Shown in pieces: positions 8,315-16,180 of a stretch of 64,000 bases of DNA; the first letter of the stretch is position 1, and each line of letters opens with the position of its first letter. The notes under the pieces were generated by a model. The model made no database searches. It worked only from the letters and a program-made list of their open reading frames with translations, and had not been told where the DNA came from. Both the position numbers and the translations under genes were made by a program. Source of the stretch: Amorphoplanes friuliensis DSM 7358 (GTDB taxonomy: Bacteria; Actinomycetota; Actinomycetes; Mycobacteriales; Micromonosporaceae); contig NC_022657.1 of NCBI RefSeq assembly GCF_000494755.1, forward strand, positions 8,772,001-8,836,000, in the 5' to 3' direction.

Positions 8315-8962
8315 ATGCGCGAGGAGTTTCAGGCCGACCTGACCGAGGTCAGCCGCCTGCTGGTGACCATGGCGGAGTCGGTGCGCGCCGCGATGCGCAA
8401 GGCCACCACCGCGCTGCTGACCGCGGACCGGGAGGCTGCCGACGCGGTCGTGGACCGCGACGCCGAGGTCGACGAGATCTACCGCCAGGTCGAGGCCAAG
8501 GTCGCCGACACCATCGCCCGGCAGGCCCCTGTCGCCTCCGACCTGCGAATGGTCATCACCGCCCTGCACATCTCCGCCGACCTCGAGCGCATGGGCGACC
8601 TCGCCGAGCACGTGGCGAAGACCGCCCTGCGCCGGCACCCGTCGCCCGCGGTGCCGGCCGAGCTGCGACCCGTCTTCCGGCAGATGGCCGAGGTCGCGGA
8701 CCGCATGGCCGACAAGATCACCGTGGTGCTGGCCAGCCCGAACGCCGATCTGGCGGCGGAGCTGGAGAAGGACGACGACGCCATGGACGACCTCGAACGC
8801 GACCTGTTCAAGGTGCTGCTGCACGACGACTGGCCGTACGGCGCCGAGACCGCGATCGACGGCGCACTGCTGGGCCGCTTCTACGAGCGGTACGCCGACC
8901 ACGCCGTGAACGCGGGCGAGCAGATGATCTACCTGATCACGGGCGAGCCCGTCGTCAACTGA
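8315..8962 (+). CDS. phoU: phosphate transport system regulatory protein PhoU
   Basis: A 215-residue all-helical protein with two PhoU repeats. The acidic metal-binding helices are visible as DRDAEVDEIYRQVEAK, ADLERMGDLAEHV and the second-repeat equivalent ERYADHAVNAGEQMIYLITG. PhoU dampens the Pho response by linking the Pst transporter to the PhoR/SenX3 kinase. It is divergent from senX3-regX3 across a 208-bp region with PHO-box-like repeats. A strong bidirectional terminator separates it from the convergent gpmA. Confidence 0.9.
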   Translation: MREEFQADLTEVSRLLVTMAESVRAAMRKATTALLTADREAADAVVDRDAEVDEIYRQVEAKVADTIARQAPVASDLRMVITALHISADLERMGDLAEHVAKTALRRHPSPAVPAELRPVFRQMAEVADRMADKITVVLASPNADLAAELEKDDDAMDDLERDLFKVLLHDDWPYGAETAIDGALLGRFYERYADHAVNAGEQMIYLITGEPVVN

Positions 8963-8974
8963 CCTGTCACGAAC

Positions 8975-9017
8975 ACACGTCGGCCGGGGCACCACGGGGG
9001 TGCCCCGGCCGACGTGT
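8975..9017. terminator. bidirectional terminator between phoU and gpmA
   Basis: Perfect 19-bp arms, ACACGTCGGCCGGGGCACC at 8975-8993 and its exact complement at 8999-9017, with a 5-base loop. It serves both convergent genes. Confidence 0.85.
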
Positions 9018-9022
9018 CCGTA

Positions 9023-9772
9023 TCAGCGTCCCTGGTTGGCGACCGCGGCAGCGGCTTCCTTCGCCGCCTCCGGGTCGAGGTACTGACCACCGGCGGTGAC
9101 CGGGTGCAGGCTGTCGTCCAGGTCGTACCGCAGCGGGATGCCGGTCGGGATGTTCAGCTTCGCGATCGCCTCGTCCGAGACCTGGTCGAGGTGCTTGACG
9201 ATGGCACGCAGCGAGTTGCCGTGCGCGGCGACCAGCACCGTCTTGCCCGCGAGCAGATCCGGGACAACGGCGTCGTACCAGTACGGAAGGGCGCGCGCGA
9301 GCACGTCCTTGAGGCACTCGGTGCGCGGCTTGAGCTCCGGCGGCAGGTTCGCGTACCGCGCGTCGGAGAACTGCGAATACTCGTCGTTCTCGTCGATCGG
9401 CGGCGGAGGCGTGTCGTACGAACGGCGCCAGAGCATGAACTGCTCCTCGCCGTACTCCTCGAGGGTCTGCTTCTTGTCCTTGCCCTGCAGAGCGCCGTAG
9501 TGACGCTCGTTGAGCCGCCACGAACGCCGCACCGGGATCCAGTGCCGGTCCGCGGTGTGCAGCGCGATCTCGCTGGTGCGGATCGCGCGTCGCAGGACGC
9601 TCGTGTGCACGACGTCCGGCAGCAGGCCGTGCTCCTTCAACAGCTCGCCGCCGCGCCGCGCCTCGGTCTCACCCTTGGCGTTGAGGTCGACGTCGACCCA
9701 CCCGGTGAAGAGATTCTTGGCGTTCCACTCGCTCTCGCCGTGCCGCAGCAGCACAAGGGTCCCCACAGTCAT
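9023..9772 (-). CDS. gpmA: 2,3-bisphosphoglycerate-dependent phosphoglycerate mutase
   Basis: A 249-residue glycolytic enzyme interconverting 3- and 2-phosphoglycerate. The phosphohistidine motif LVLLRHGESEWN is at the N-terminus, then LFTGWVDVDL, TSVLRRAIRTSEIAL, RRSWRLNERHYGALQGKDK and the second histidine in VAAHGNSLRA. An upstream in-frame ATG at 9883 would add 37 unconserved residues; the start at 9772 gives the usual family length and has GGAG just upstream. Synteny of gpmA with phoU, senX3 and regX3 is common in actinobacteria. Confidence 0.93.
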   Translation of the reverse strand: MTVGTLVLLRHGESEWNAKNLFTGWVDVDLNAKGETEARRGGELLKEHGLLPDVVHTSVLRRAIRTSEIALHTADRHWIPVRRSWRLNERHYGALQGKDKKQTLEEYGEEQFMLWRRSYDTPPPPIDENDEYSQFSDARYANLPPELKPRTECLKDVLARALPYWYDAVVPDLLAGKTVLVAAHGNSLRAIVKHLDQVSDEAIAKLNIPTGIPLRYDLDDSLHPVTAGGQYLDPEAAKEAAAAVANQGR

Positions 9773-9915
9773 GAGCTCCATCCTGCCGCAGGCCGCCCGG
9801 ACGCGTGCGCCGACCCCGAGTGGCGACCACCACGTGGAAACCGGGCTGCGCGCTCGAAGGCCGATCAGTAGGTTGTAAGGCAACAGACGTCGTTCGGTGC
9901 TTACGGGGGTTCCGC

Positions 9916-11319
9916 GTGCGCAGGTGGTTACAGCAGGCTACGGGCGGTCTGCCGCGGCAGTTCTGGTTCCTCTGGACCGGAACGCTGATCAACCGCCTGG
10001 GCTCGTTCGTGATCATCTACCTGGCGATCTACCTGACCCAGCAGCTCGACTTCAGCCAGAGCCAGGCCGGTCTTGTCCTCGGCGCCTACGGCGTGGGCGG
10101 CGCCGTCGGCACGATGACCGGCGGCGTGCTGGCCGACCGCTGGGGCCGCCGCCCGACCCTGCTGACAGCGCAGTTCGGCGCGGCCGCACTGATGCTCGGC
10201 CTCGGCTTCGCCCAGGGCTTCTGGCAGCTCGTCGCCGGCGCACTGCTGCTCGGCCTGTTCGCCGAGGGCGTCCGCCCGGCGTTCCAGGCCATGATGATCG
10301 ACATCGTTCCGGACCGGGACCGGCTCCGCGCCTACTCCCTCAACTACTGGGCGATCAACCTCGGCTTCGCGAGCGCCGCCGTCCTGGCCGGCTTCGCCGC
10401 CCAGTTCGACTACCTGCTGCTCTTTGTCGTCGACGCCGGCACCACCCTGATCACGGCCCTGATCAGCCTGATCTTCCTGGCCGAGACCCGCCCCTCCGGT
10501 ACGCGGGGAGTCCCCCGTACCAAGGGCGCCCCCGGCCTCGGCACCGTCTTCCGTGACCGGGTCTTCCTGATCTTCCTCGGCCTCAACTTCTTCGTCGTCC
10601 TGATCATCATGCAGCACATGTCGACGCTGCCGATCGCCATGAGCGCCGACGGTCTGGGCCCGGCCACCTTCGGCTGGGTCATCGCCGTCAACGGCATCAT
10701 GATCGTCGCCGGTCAGCTCTTCGTCCCCAAACTCATCGGCGGCCACGACCGCTCCCGCGTCCTGGCCCTGGCCACCCTGATCATCGGCGTGGGCTTCGGC
10801 CTGAACGCCTTCGCCGGCGCGGCCGCCCTCTACGTCCTGTCCGTGGTGATCTGGACGCTCGGTGAAATGCTCCAGACCCCGTCGAACTCCGCTCTGGTCG
10901 CCGAACTGTCCCCGGCCGCCTTGCGCGGCCGCTACCAGGGCGTCAACTCCCTGTCGTGGTCGGCGGGCTCGGCCCTGGCCCCGATCGTCGGCGGCTTCGT
11001 CCAGCAACACCTGGGCAGCACGGCGCTCTGGCTCGGCTGCGCGGCGATCGGCGTGGTGGTGGCCGCCGGCCAGATCTTCTCGGGTCCCTCCCGCGAACGC
11101 CGGGTCACCGCGCTCCGTGCCGCACTTCCCGCCACCGACCGGCTTGCCGAGCCGGAAATTGCTGCGGCTGGGCCGGAGGCAGAACCGGTCGCCGCGCCTG
11201 GAACGCGCCCGGCGACCACGGCGGAAGAGCCGGCGGTGTCCCCGGCCGCCACCGAACAGGCTCACCCAGAAGACGTCACCCCGCCGGAAATAACGCTGAA
11301 GGTCCCCGCCCGCGACTAG
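9916..11319 (+). CDS. MFS transporter (paralogue of the one at 16158)
   Basis: A 467-residue, about 12-helix permease. The start is placed at GTG 9916, preceded by GGGGG, because residues from there (LPRQFWFLWTGTLINRLGSF) align with the paralogue; earlier in-frame starts would add an unlikely leader. The family loop motif GGVLADRWGRRPTLL lies between helices 2 and 3. The C-terminal 70 residues form a hydrophilic Ala/Pro/Glu tail absent from the paralogue. The substrate is unknown; a drug or metabolite efflux role is only a general expectation. It is divergent from gpmA and convergent with the CheW gene. Confidence 0.82.
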   Translation: MRRWLQQATGGLPRQFWFLWTGTLINRLGSFVIIYLAIYLTQQLDFSQSQAGLVLGAYGVGGAVGTMTGGVLADRWGRRPTLLTAQFGAAALMLGLGFAQGFWQLVAGALLLGLFAEGVRPAFQAMMIDIVPDRDRLRAYSLNYWAINLGFASAAVLAGFAAQFDYLLLFVVDAGTTLITALISLIFLAETRPSGTRGVPRTKGAPGLGTVFRDRVFLIFLGLNFFVVLIIMQHMSTLPIAMSADGLGPATFGWVIAVNGIMIVAGQLFVPKLIGGHDRSRVLALATLIIGVGFGLNAFAGAAALYVLSVVIWTLGEMLQTPSNSALVAELSPAALRGRYQGVNSLSWSAGSALAPIVGGFVQQHLGSTALWLGCAAIGVVVAAGQIFSGPSRERRVTALRAALPATDRLAEPEIAAAGPEAEPVAAPGTRPATTAEEPAVSPAATEQAHPEDVTPPEITLKVPARD

Positions 11320-11340
11320 AGGTCCGAGCGAAGGACCCCT

Positions 11341-11432
11341 GGTTAGTAAACGCTCACCAACCGAGGGCGGGTAGCCGGGGCGAGCAAAGCGCGAACGCCC
11401 CCCGACACCCGGTTGGTAAACACTTACTGACC
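11341..11432. repeat. paired 22-bp imperfect palindromes flanking a hairpin
   Basis: Two related 22-bp elements lie at 11341-11362 (begins GGTTAGTAAAC, ends CACCAACC) and 11411-11432 (begins GGTTGGTAAAC, ends TACTGACC). They agree at 17 of 22 positions directly, and equally well in inverted orientation because each is itself palindromic. A GC-rich hairpin lies between them. They sit between two convergent genes, where a promoter operator is not expected. Confidence 0.6.
11377..11401. terminator. hairpin between the convergent MFS and CheW genes
   Basis: GGGGCG (11377-11382) and CGCCCC (11396-11401) with a 13-base loop form a modest stem without a U-tract. It lies midway between convergent stop codons and may act as a bidirectional terminator. 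Confidence 0.4.
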
Positions 11433-11459
11433 GGGAGCAGACGCCAGCCCGCACGGCTG

Positions 11460-12935
11460 TCAGGCGACCAGTTCGGCAGCCACCAGCTCGGTCAGGTCGA
11501 CGTTGGGCAGGAGGCGACCGGCAGCCTCCGTCCCGATCTTCACGAGCGGGCCGCGCTGCAGCATCGTGCCGGGTTCACCGGGTTCCTTGGGTGCCGTTTC
11601 TTCCCAGACCGAGTCTTCGATCGCGTGGAGGGCCGGGACCACAAAGCCGATCAGCTCCCCGCCCGGCGCGTCCACCAGCAGGACCCGGGCGGTCGACGTG
11701 TCCGGGCTTCCGGCCACGCCGAGCAGTGCCTGCAGGGACAGCAGCGGCACCGACAGGCGGCGGTGGGTGAAGATCGCCATGAGCGGGCCGCCGCCGTCGA
11801 GGGCGATGGCGTTGGGTGGGTAGGGGACAATTTCGGTGATCTGGCTCAGGGGTGTGGCTGCTTCCATGCCGACGCTGTAGGTCAGGAACTTGCGCACGCT
11901 GGGGACCACCTGGCGGCCGTCCGGGCGGTCCTTGTCCTGCTGCTTGACCGGTGGCGGCGGTGGCGTCTCGGTACGCCCGCGCAACGAGACGCCGAGGCTG
12001 CCGAGGGCGTCGAGTTCGGCGTCGGCGCGCAGGGCTTCGCCGTCGAGCAGGAGGTGCTGGTCGCCGGATTCGCTGCGGAGCACACCCGTGAGGAAGCCAC
12101 CTTTGCGCATGCCGACCGGTGGCAGGGGCAGCACGTCGCTGACCGGGACCGAGGCGATGTCGGCGATGTCGGACACGGTGAGGACGACCAGGCCGCGCGG
12201 CATGGCCAGGACCAGGCCGCGGAGGTTGCCGTCGTCCGGCACGGAGCCCAGGCCGAGGAGCACCAGCGGGTCCACGGCCGGTACGGCTTTGTCGTGCAGG
12301 TGGACCACGCCCCGGCAGGTGGTGCCTTCCAGCGGGGAGGAGTGCACGGTCAGTTGTGGGATGACCGAGTGGACGTGGTTGACGTCGATGCACAGGCCGA
12401 TCGGGCCGCAGCGCAGGAGGAGGACCGTGCGGCGGGAGGCGTCCGCGGTCTCGCCGCCCAGGCCGGTGACGGCGCCGCGGGGGCCGGTGTCGCGGACGAC
12501 CGGGATGCCGGGGAGTTTGGAGATCGCCTCGGCGTCCAGGAGGGAGACGACCGCGCCGTCCTCGGGGCGTTCGAAGGTGTGGGAGAACAGCGCGGGCGGG
12601 TCCCCGGCGACCGTGGTCTCCAGGAGCGCGTCGGCCGTCAGCCGGACCACACCTTCGATCTCGTCCGCGAGGAGTCCGAAGAGCTGGTCACCGCGGGCGA
12701 CGATCACGATCACCTTGCCGCTCGTGTTGCCGTCCTCGTGACCGGCGAGCCGGCACAGGTCGAGGACCGGGATGATCACGTGGCGGAGGTTGACCGCGCC
12801 CAGCAGGCCCGTTGCCGTTGCCGGCAGAGGGCTGAAGCTGGGCGGGCGCATGATGACCTCGCGGAGTTCGTCCAGCGGCAGTGCGACGCGCAGGTCCCCC
12901 GCGTGGAACACACCGAAGAGGGCGGGGGTCGTCAT
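11460..12935 (-). CDS. triple CheW-domain chemotaxis coupling protein
   Basis: A 491-residue soluble protein made of three CheW-like modules: about 1-140 (FHAGDLRVALPLDELREVI, LLGAVNLRHVIIPVLDL, VRLTADALLET), 165-315 (LLLRCGPIGLCIDVNHVHSVI, RGVVHLHDKAVPAVDPLVLL, DIADIASVP), and 345-491 (FLTYSVGMEAATPLSQITEIVPYP, FTHRRLSVPLLSLQALLG). CheW modules bridge receptor tips to CheA. Most CheW proteins have one domain; tandem forms could bind several receptor or kinase partners at once. Its ATG overlaps the stop codon of the upstream PAS receptor by 4 bp, so the two are translationally coupled and presumably work together. Confidence 0.85.
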   Translation of the reverse strand: MTTPALFGVFHAGDLRVALPLDELREVIMRPPSFSPLPATATGLLGAVNLRHVIIPVLDLCRLAGHEDGNTSGKVIVIVARGDQLFGLLADEIEGVVRLTADALLETTVAGDPPALFSHTFERPEDGAVVSLLDAEAISKLPGIPVVRDTGPRGAVTGLGGETADASRRTVLLLRCGPIGLCIDVNHVHSVIPQLTVHSSPLEGTTCRGVVHLHDKAVPAVDPLVLLGLGSVPDDGNLRGLVLAMPRGLVVLTVSDIADIASVPVSDVLPLPPVGMRKGGFLTGVLRSESGDQHLLLDGEALRADAELDALGSLGVSLRGRTETPPPPPVKQQDKDRPDGRQVVPSVRKFLTYSVGMEAATPLSQITEIVPYPPNAIALDGGGPLMAIFTHRRLSVPLLSLQALLGVAGSPDTSTARVLLVDAPGGELIGFVVPALHAIEDSVWEETAPKEPGEPGTMLQRGPLVKIGTEAAGRLLPNVDLTELVAAELVA

Positions 12936-15775
12936 CGTCCGGCGCCGCCCTCGGGTGCCATCGCGGCGTCCGTGCCGATCAGGTCGTTGATCAGCTGGTT
13001 GACCGAACGTGAGGCGGTCTGCTGGAGCTGGGTCGAGTCGGCGATCCGTTTGATGGACTCGCTGGTCGAGGCCACACTCTTGAGGATCTGGCCGAAGGCG
13101 CTCTGGGCGCGGTGCGAGACCGTCGCCCCCGTGCCGACCCGGTTCGCCGATTCGTTGATCAGGGTGGTGATCTCCCGGGCCGCCTCCGAGGAGCGTTCCG
13201 CGAGTTTGCGGACCTCGCCGGCGACGACCGAGAAGCCGACACCGTGCTCACCGGCCCGGGCGGCCTCGATCGAGGCGTTGAAGGCCAGCAGGTTGGTCTG
13301 GCTGGCGATCTCGCCGATCACGTTGACGATGGCCGCGATCTGGTCGGACGACTTCTCGATCAGGTCGATCGCCTCGATCGACTTGCGCAGTTCCTCGTAG
13401 CCCTCCTGGGCGTTCTGCTGTGTCTCGCCGGCGAGCGTGCTGGCCTGCTGCGCGCTGACCACGATCTCGTCGATCGAGCCGGTGAGGGCGTTGATCGAGT
13501 CGCTCATCTCCCGGGTCTTGGAGGACAGCAGCTGTTCCAGGCCCACCTGGTCGGTGATGTCGTGGGCGTACTTGACGACCTTGTACGGGTTCCCGCGCAT
13601 GTCGAAGATCGGATTGTAGGTCGCCTGGATCCACACGTCGCGGCCGAACTTGCCGATCCGGTGGAACCGGCCGGTCAGGTATTCGCCCTTGCGCAGCCGC
13701 AGCCAGAAGTCGCGGTACTCCGCCGACGTCACGTAGTCGCCGGAGCAGAGCATGCTGTGGTGCTGGCCGATCAGCTCGCGGGCCGAATATCCGAGGGTGC
13801 GCTGGAAGTTCTCGTTCGCCGACAGGATCGTGCCCTCGAGGTCGAACTCGATGACCGCCTGGGCGCGATTGATGGCGATGTCCTTGCCTTCGTACTCCGC
13901 GCCCGTGAGTTTGGCCTTGGTCACGTCGGTGGCGTACTTGACCACCTTGAACGGGCGGCCGTCCAGGTCGAAGATCGGGTTGTAGGTGGCCTGGAGCCAG
14001 ACCTCCCGGCCGTCCTTGGTGACCCGCTTGAACTCGCCGCTGCGGTACTCCCCGCGGGCCAGCTTCTCCCAGAAGGTCTGGTACTCGAGGGAGTTCGCCT
14101 CGTCCGGCTCCACGAAGAGGCGGTGATGCTGACCGCGGACTTCGTCGAGGGTGTAGCCCACCGTGTCGAGGAAGTTGCGGTTGGCGTTGAGCACCTGGCC
14201 CTCGAGGTCGAACTCGACCACGGCCTGCGCCCGGATGATCGCCTCGACCTTGCCCTCGTACTCGGCGTTGCGCAGTTTGCCCTCGGTCACGTCCGTGGCG
14301 TACTTGACGATCTTGAAAGGCCGGCCGTCCAGGTCGAAGATCGGGTTGTACGAGGCGAGCAGCCAGATCTCCCGGCCGCCCTTGCCGACCCGCTTGTACT
14401 CGCCGGCCTCGTACTCGCCGTGGCCGAGACGTTCCCAGAAGCGCGCGTAGTCGGGGCTGAGCGCCGCCTCGGGTTCCATGAAGATCCGGTGGTGCTGGCC
14501 GCGGACCTCGTCGATCTTGTAACCCGTGACGTCGAGGAAGTTCTGGTTCGCGTCGAGGATGCGGCCCTCGAGGTCGAACTCGACCGTCGCCTGGGCCCGG
14601 CCGATCGCCGCGACCTTGCCGACGTACTCGGCGCTCTTGAACTTGGCCTCGGTGACGTCGGTGGCGTACTTGACCACCTTCATCGGGCGGCCCTCGAGGT
14701 CGAAGATGGGGTTGTAGCTCGCCTGCAGCCACACCTCCCGGCCGCCCTTGGCCACCCGCTTGTACTCGCCGGTCTCGTACTCGCCGCGGCCCAGCGCCTG
14801 CCAGAAGTTGCGGTACGCCGCCCCGCGCGCCTCGTCGGCGTCGACGAACATCCGGTGGTGCTGCCCCTGCACCTCGTCGAGGGTGTACCCCATCGTGTTG
14901 AGGAAGTTCGGGTTGGCGTCGATGATCCGGCCCTCGAGGTCGAACTCGATGACCGCCTGCGCCCGGCCGATGGCCGTGACCTTGCCCTCGTACTCCGCGC
15001 TCCGCAGCTTGGACTCGGTGACGTCCAGCGCGTACTTCACGATCTTGTAGGGCTTGCCGTCCAGGTTGAAGATCGGGTTGTAGGTGGCGCGGATCCACAC
15101 CTCACGCCCGCCGCGACCGATCCGCTTGAACTCGCCGCTCTCCACCTCACCGGCGCGCAACCGTTCCCACAGCTGCTGATATTCGGTGCTGTCGGCGTAG
15201 CGGGGCTCGCACAGGATGCGGTGCTGCTGGCCGACGAGGTCGCTCTGGGCGTACCCGGTCAGGGCCAGGAAGTTCTCGTTGGCGTTCAGGATCGTGCTGT
15301 CGAGGTCGAACTCGATGACGGCCTGGGCCCGGTCGATGGCCGCGTACTTGCCGCGGAGCTCCGTGACCTGCTTGCGGTCCTCGGTGATGTCGTACCCCGT
15401 GACCAGCACCTGCTGCCTGTCCGGTGACTGCTTGACGCCCGCCGGCGGCTCGATCGGCCCGCAGTTCAGGCGCAGCCACCGGTGCCGCTCGGTGCTGTCG
15501 ATCACCTCGATGATCTGCTCGAGGTACTCGCCGGCACGGGCGGCGTCGAGCATCCGGTCGACCGCGGACGCCGAGGCGTTCCAGATGTCGCTGAGCCGGT
15601 TGCCGACGATCTCCGCCTCCGGCCGGCCGATCAGGTCGAAGAACCGGTCGTTCGCGGCGGTCACGACACCGGCCCGGGCGTTGACCGTCGCGATGAGCCG
15701 CTCGTGCAGCAGCAGGGCGAGGGCGGCTTGCTGAAGGGCTGGGTCCGCTGCGAAGGGCGTGGCGGGCTGGGCCAT
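12932..15775 (-). CDS. soluble methyl-accepting chemotaxis protein with six PAS domains
   Basis: A 947-residue cytoplasmic chemoreceptor with no membrane segment. A divergent N-terminal PAS (about 20-138) is followed by five PAS units of 122 or about 120 residues (144-265, 266-387, 388-509, 510-631, 632-751). Each has the pattern RAQAVIEFDLEG, ANxNF, GQHHR, GEYxxGEYKR, WLQATYNPIFDLDGRP and KVVKYATDVT. The signalling domain (about 752-947) carries the receptor-tip motif IASQTNLLAFNASIEAARAGEH. Such PAS receptors usually sense redox state or small ligands. A FliA-type promoter lies 44 bp upstream, and a triple CheW protein is encoded downstream with a 4-bp overlap. Confidence 0.9.
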   Translation of the reverse strand: MAQPATPFAADPALQQAALALLLHERLIATVNARAGVVTAANDRFFDLIGRPEAEIVGNRLSDIWNASASAVDRMLDAARAGEYLEQIIEVIDSTERHRWLRLNCGPIEPPAGVKQSPDRQQVLVTGYDITEDRKQVTELRGKYAAIDRAQAVIEFDLDSTILNANENFLALTGYAQSDLVGQQHRILCEPRYADSTEYQQLWERLRAGEVESGEFKRIGRGGREVWIRATYNPIFNLDGKPYKIVKYALDVTESKLRSAEYEGKVTAIGRAQAVIEFDLEGRIIDANPNFLNTMGYTLDEVQGQHHRMFVDADEARGAAYRNFWQALGRGEYETGEYKRVAKGGREVWLQASYNPIFDLEGRPMKVVKYATDVTEAKFKSAEYVGKVAAIGRAQATVEFDLEGRILDANQNFLDVTGYKIDEVRGQHHRIFMEPEAALSPDYARFWERLGHGEYEAGEYKRVGKGGREIWLLASYNPIFDLDGRPFKIVKYATDVTEGKLRNAEYEGKVEAIIRAQAVVEFDLEGQVLNANRNFLDTVGYTLDEVRGQHHRLFVEPDEANSLEYQTFWEKLARGEYRSGEFKRVTKDGREVWLQATYNPIFDLDGRPFKVVKYATDVTKAKLTGAEYEGKDIAINRAQAVIEFDLEGTILSANENFQRTLGYSARELIGQHHSMLCSGDYVTSAEYRDFWLRLRKGEYLTGRFHRIGKFGRDVWIQATYNPIFDMRGNPYKVVKYAHDITDQVGLEQLLSSKTREMSDSINALTGSIDEIVVSAQQASTLAGETQQNAQEGYEELRKSIEAIDLIEKSSDQIAAIVNVIGEIASQTNLLAFNASIEAARAGEHGVGFSVVAGEVRKLAERSSEAAREITTLINESANRVGTGATVSHRAQSAFGQILKSVASTSESIKRIADSTQLQQTASRSVNQLINDLIGTDAAMAPEGGAGR
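13517..15346 (-). repeat. five tandem 366-bp PAS-encoding units
   Basis: Five consecutive in-frame units of 122 codons within the receptor gene encode closely similar PAS domains; boundaries fall at the recurring EYEGK/EYVGK segment. The equal length and high similarity suggest recent expansion by unequal recombination. Confidence 0.85.
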
Positions 15776-15818
15776 CGATTCTCCTGGGATGACGACGGTG
15801 CGGGACTACACCTAGCTG

Positions 15819-15844
15819 ATCGGCCGAAGATCAGGTGCGCTGAG
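15819..15844 (-). promoter_or_regulatory. FliA-type promoter of the PAS-receptor/CheW operon
   Basis: On the minus strand, CTCA (15844-15841), 16 bases, then GCCGAT (15824-15819), 44 bp before the receptor ATG. The spacing and sequence match the promoters in front of flgB, fliJ and fliM. Confidence 0.7.
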
Positions 15845-16146
15845 CCGCTTTCGTAATACGCCGAATTCTGATCAAGGCGGTAACTAGCCGCTCGGAAGGG
15901 GACAACAGGCCGGACGTCTGATTCGCGCCTCATCCGTGAGGGTGGAGTTGCCAGCTGTGACGGTTCAGACAGATGGCAGACAGCCAACTGGCTTGTGGGC
16001 CTTGACGTGCCCAACTAGCGTGGTCGATGGACGCCGAACCGTCAGTTCGGGGAACGGGTCGACCCTCTGGGTCACCGCGGATCGGCGTTCGGGGACGGGT
16101 GGCATCAGCCGTTGGGGGACGGCGCGACCCGAGACCGGCGGTTAGT
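15845..16146. other. intergenic region without a recognised gene
   Basis: The gap between the PAS-receptor start (15775) and the end of the minus-strand MFS gene (16158) is about 380 bp. Apart from the receptor promoter and the hairpin at 16147-16180, I see no credible coding sequence, tRNA or repeat. GC content is somewhat lower near 15850-16000. Confidence 0.5.
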
Positions 16147-16180
16147 GCGGGCGACGCCTATGGGGATGGGCGTCGCCCGC
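16147..16180 (-). terminator. hairpin at the end of the MFS gene
   Basis: GCGGGCGACGCC (16147-16158) and its exact complement (16169-16180) with a 10-base loop. It overlaps the last codons of the MFS gene and has no U-tract; probable terminator of the mshA-YbjN-MFS operon. Confidence 0.5.

Noticed and set aside
9773..9883. An N-terminal extension of gpmA from ATG 9883
   Set aside because: The extra 37 residues are not conserved in phosphoglycerate mutases, and the core starts at 9772 with a ribosome binding site.
13112..15427. A 771-codon frame antisense to the PAS receptor
   Set aside because: It mirrors the PAS repeat of the real gene and has no recognisable domain or ribosome binding site.
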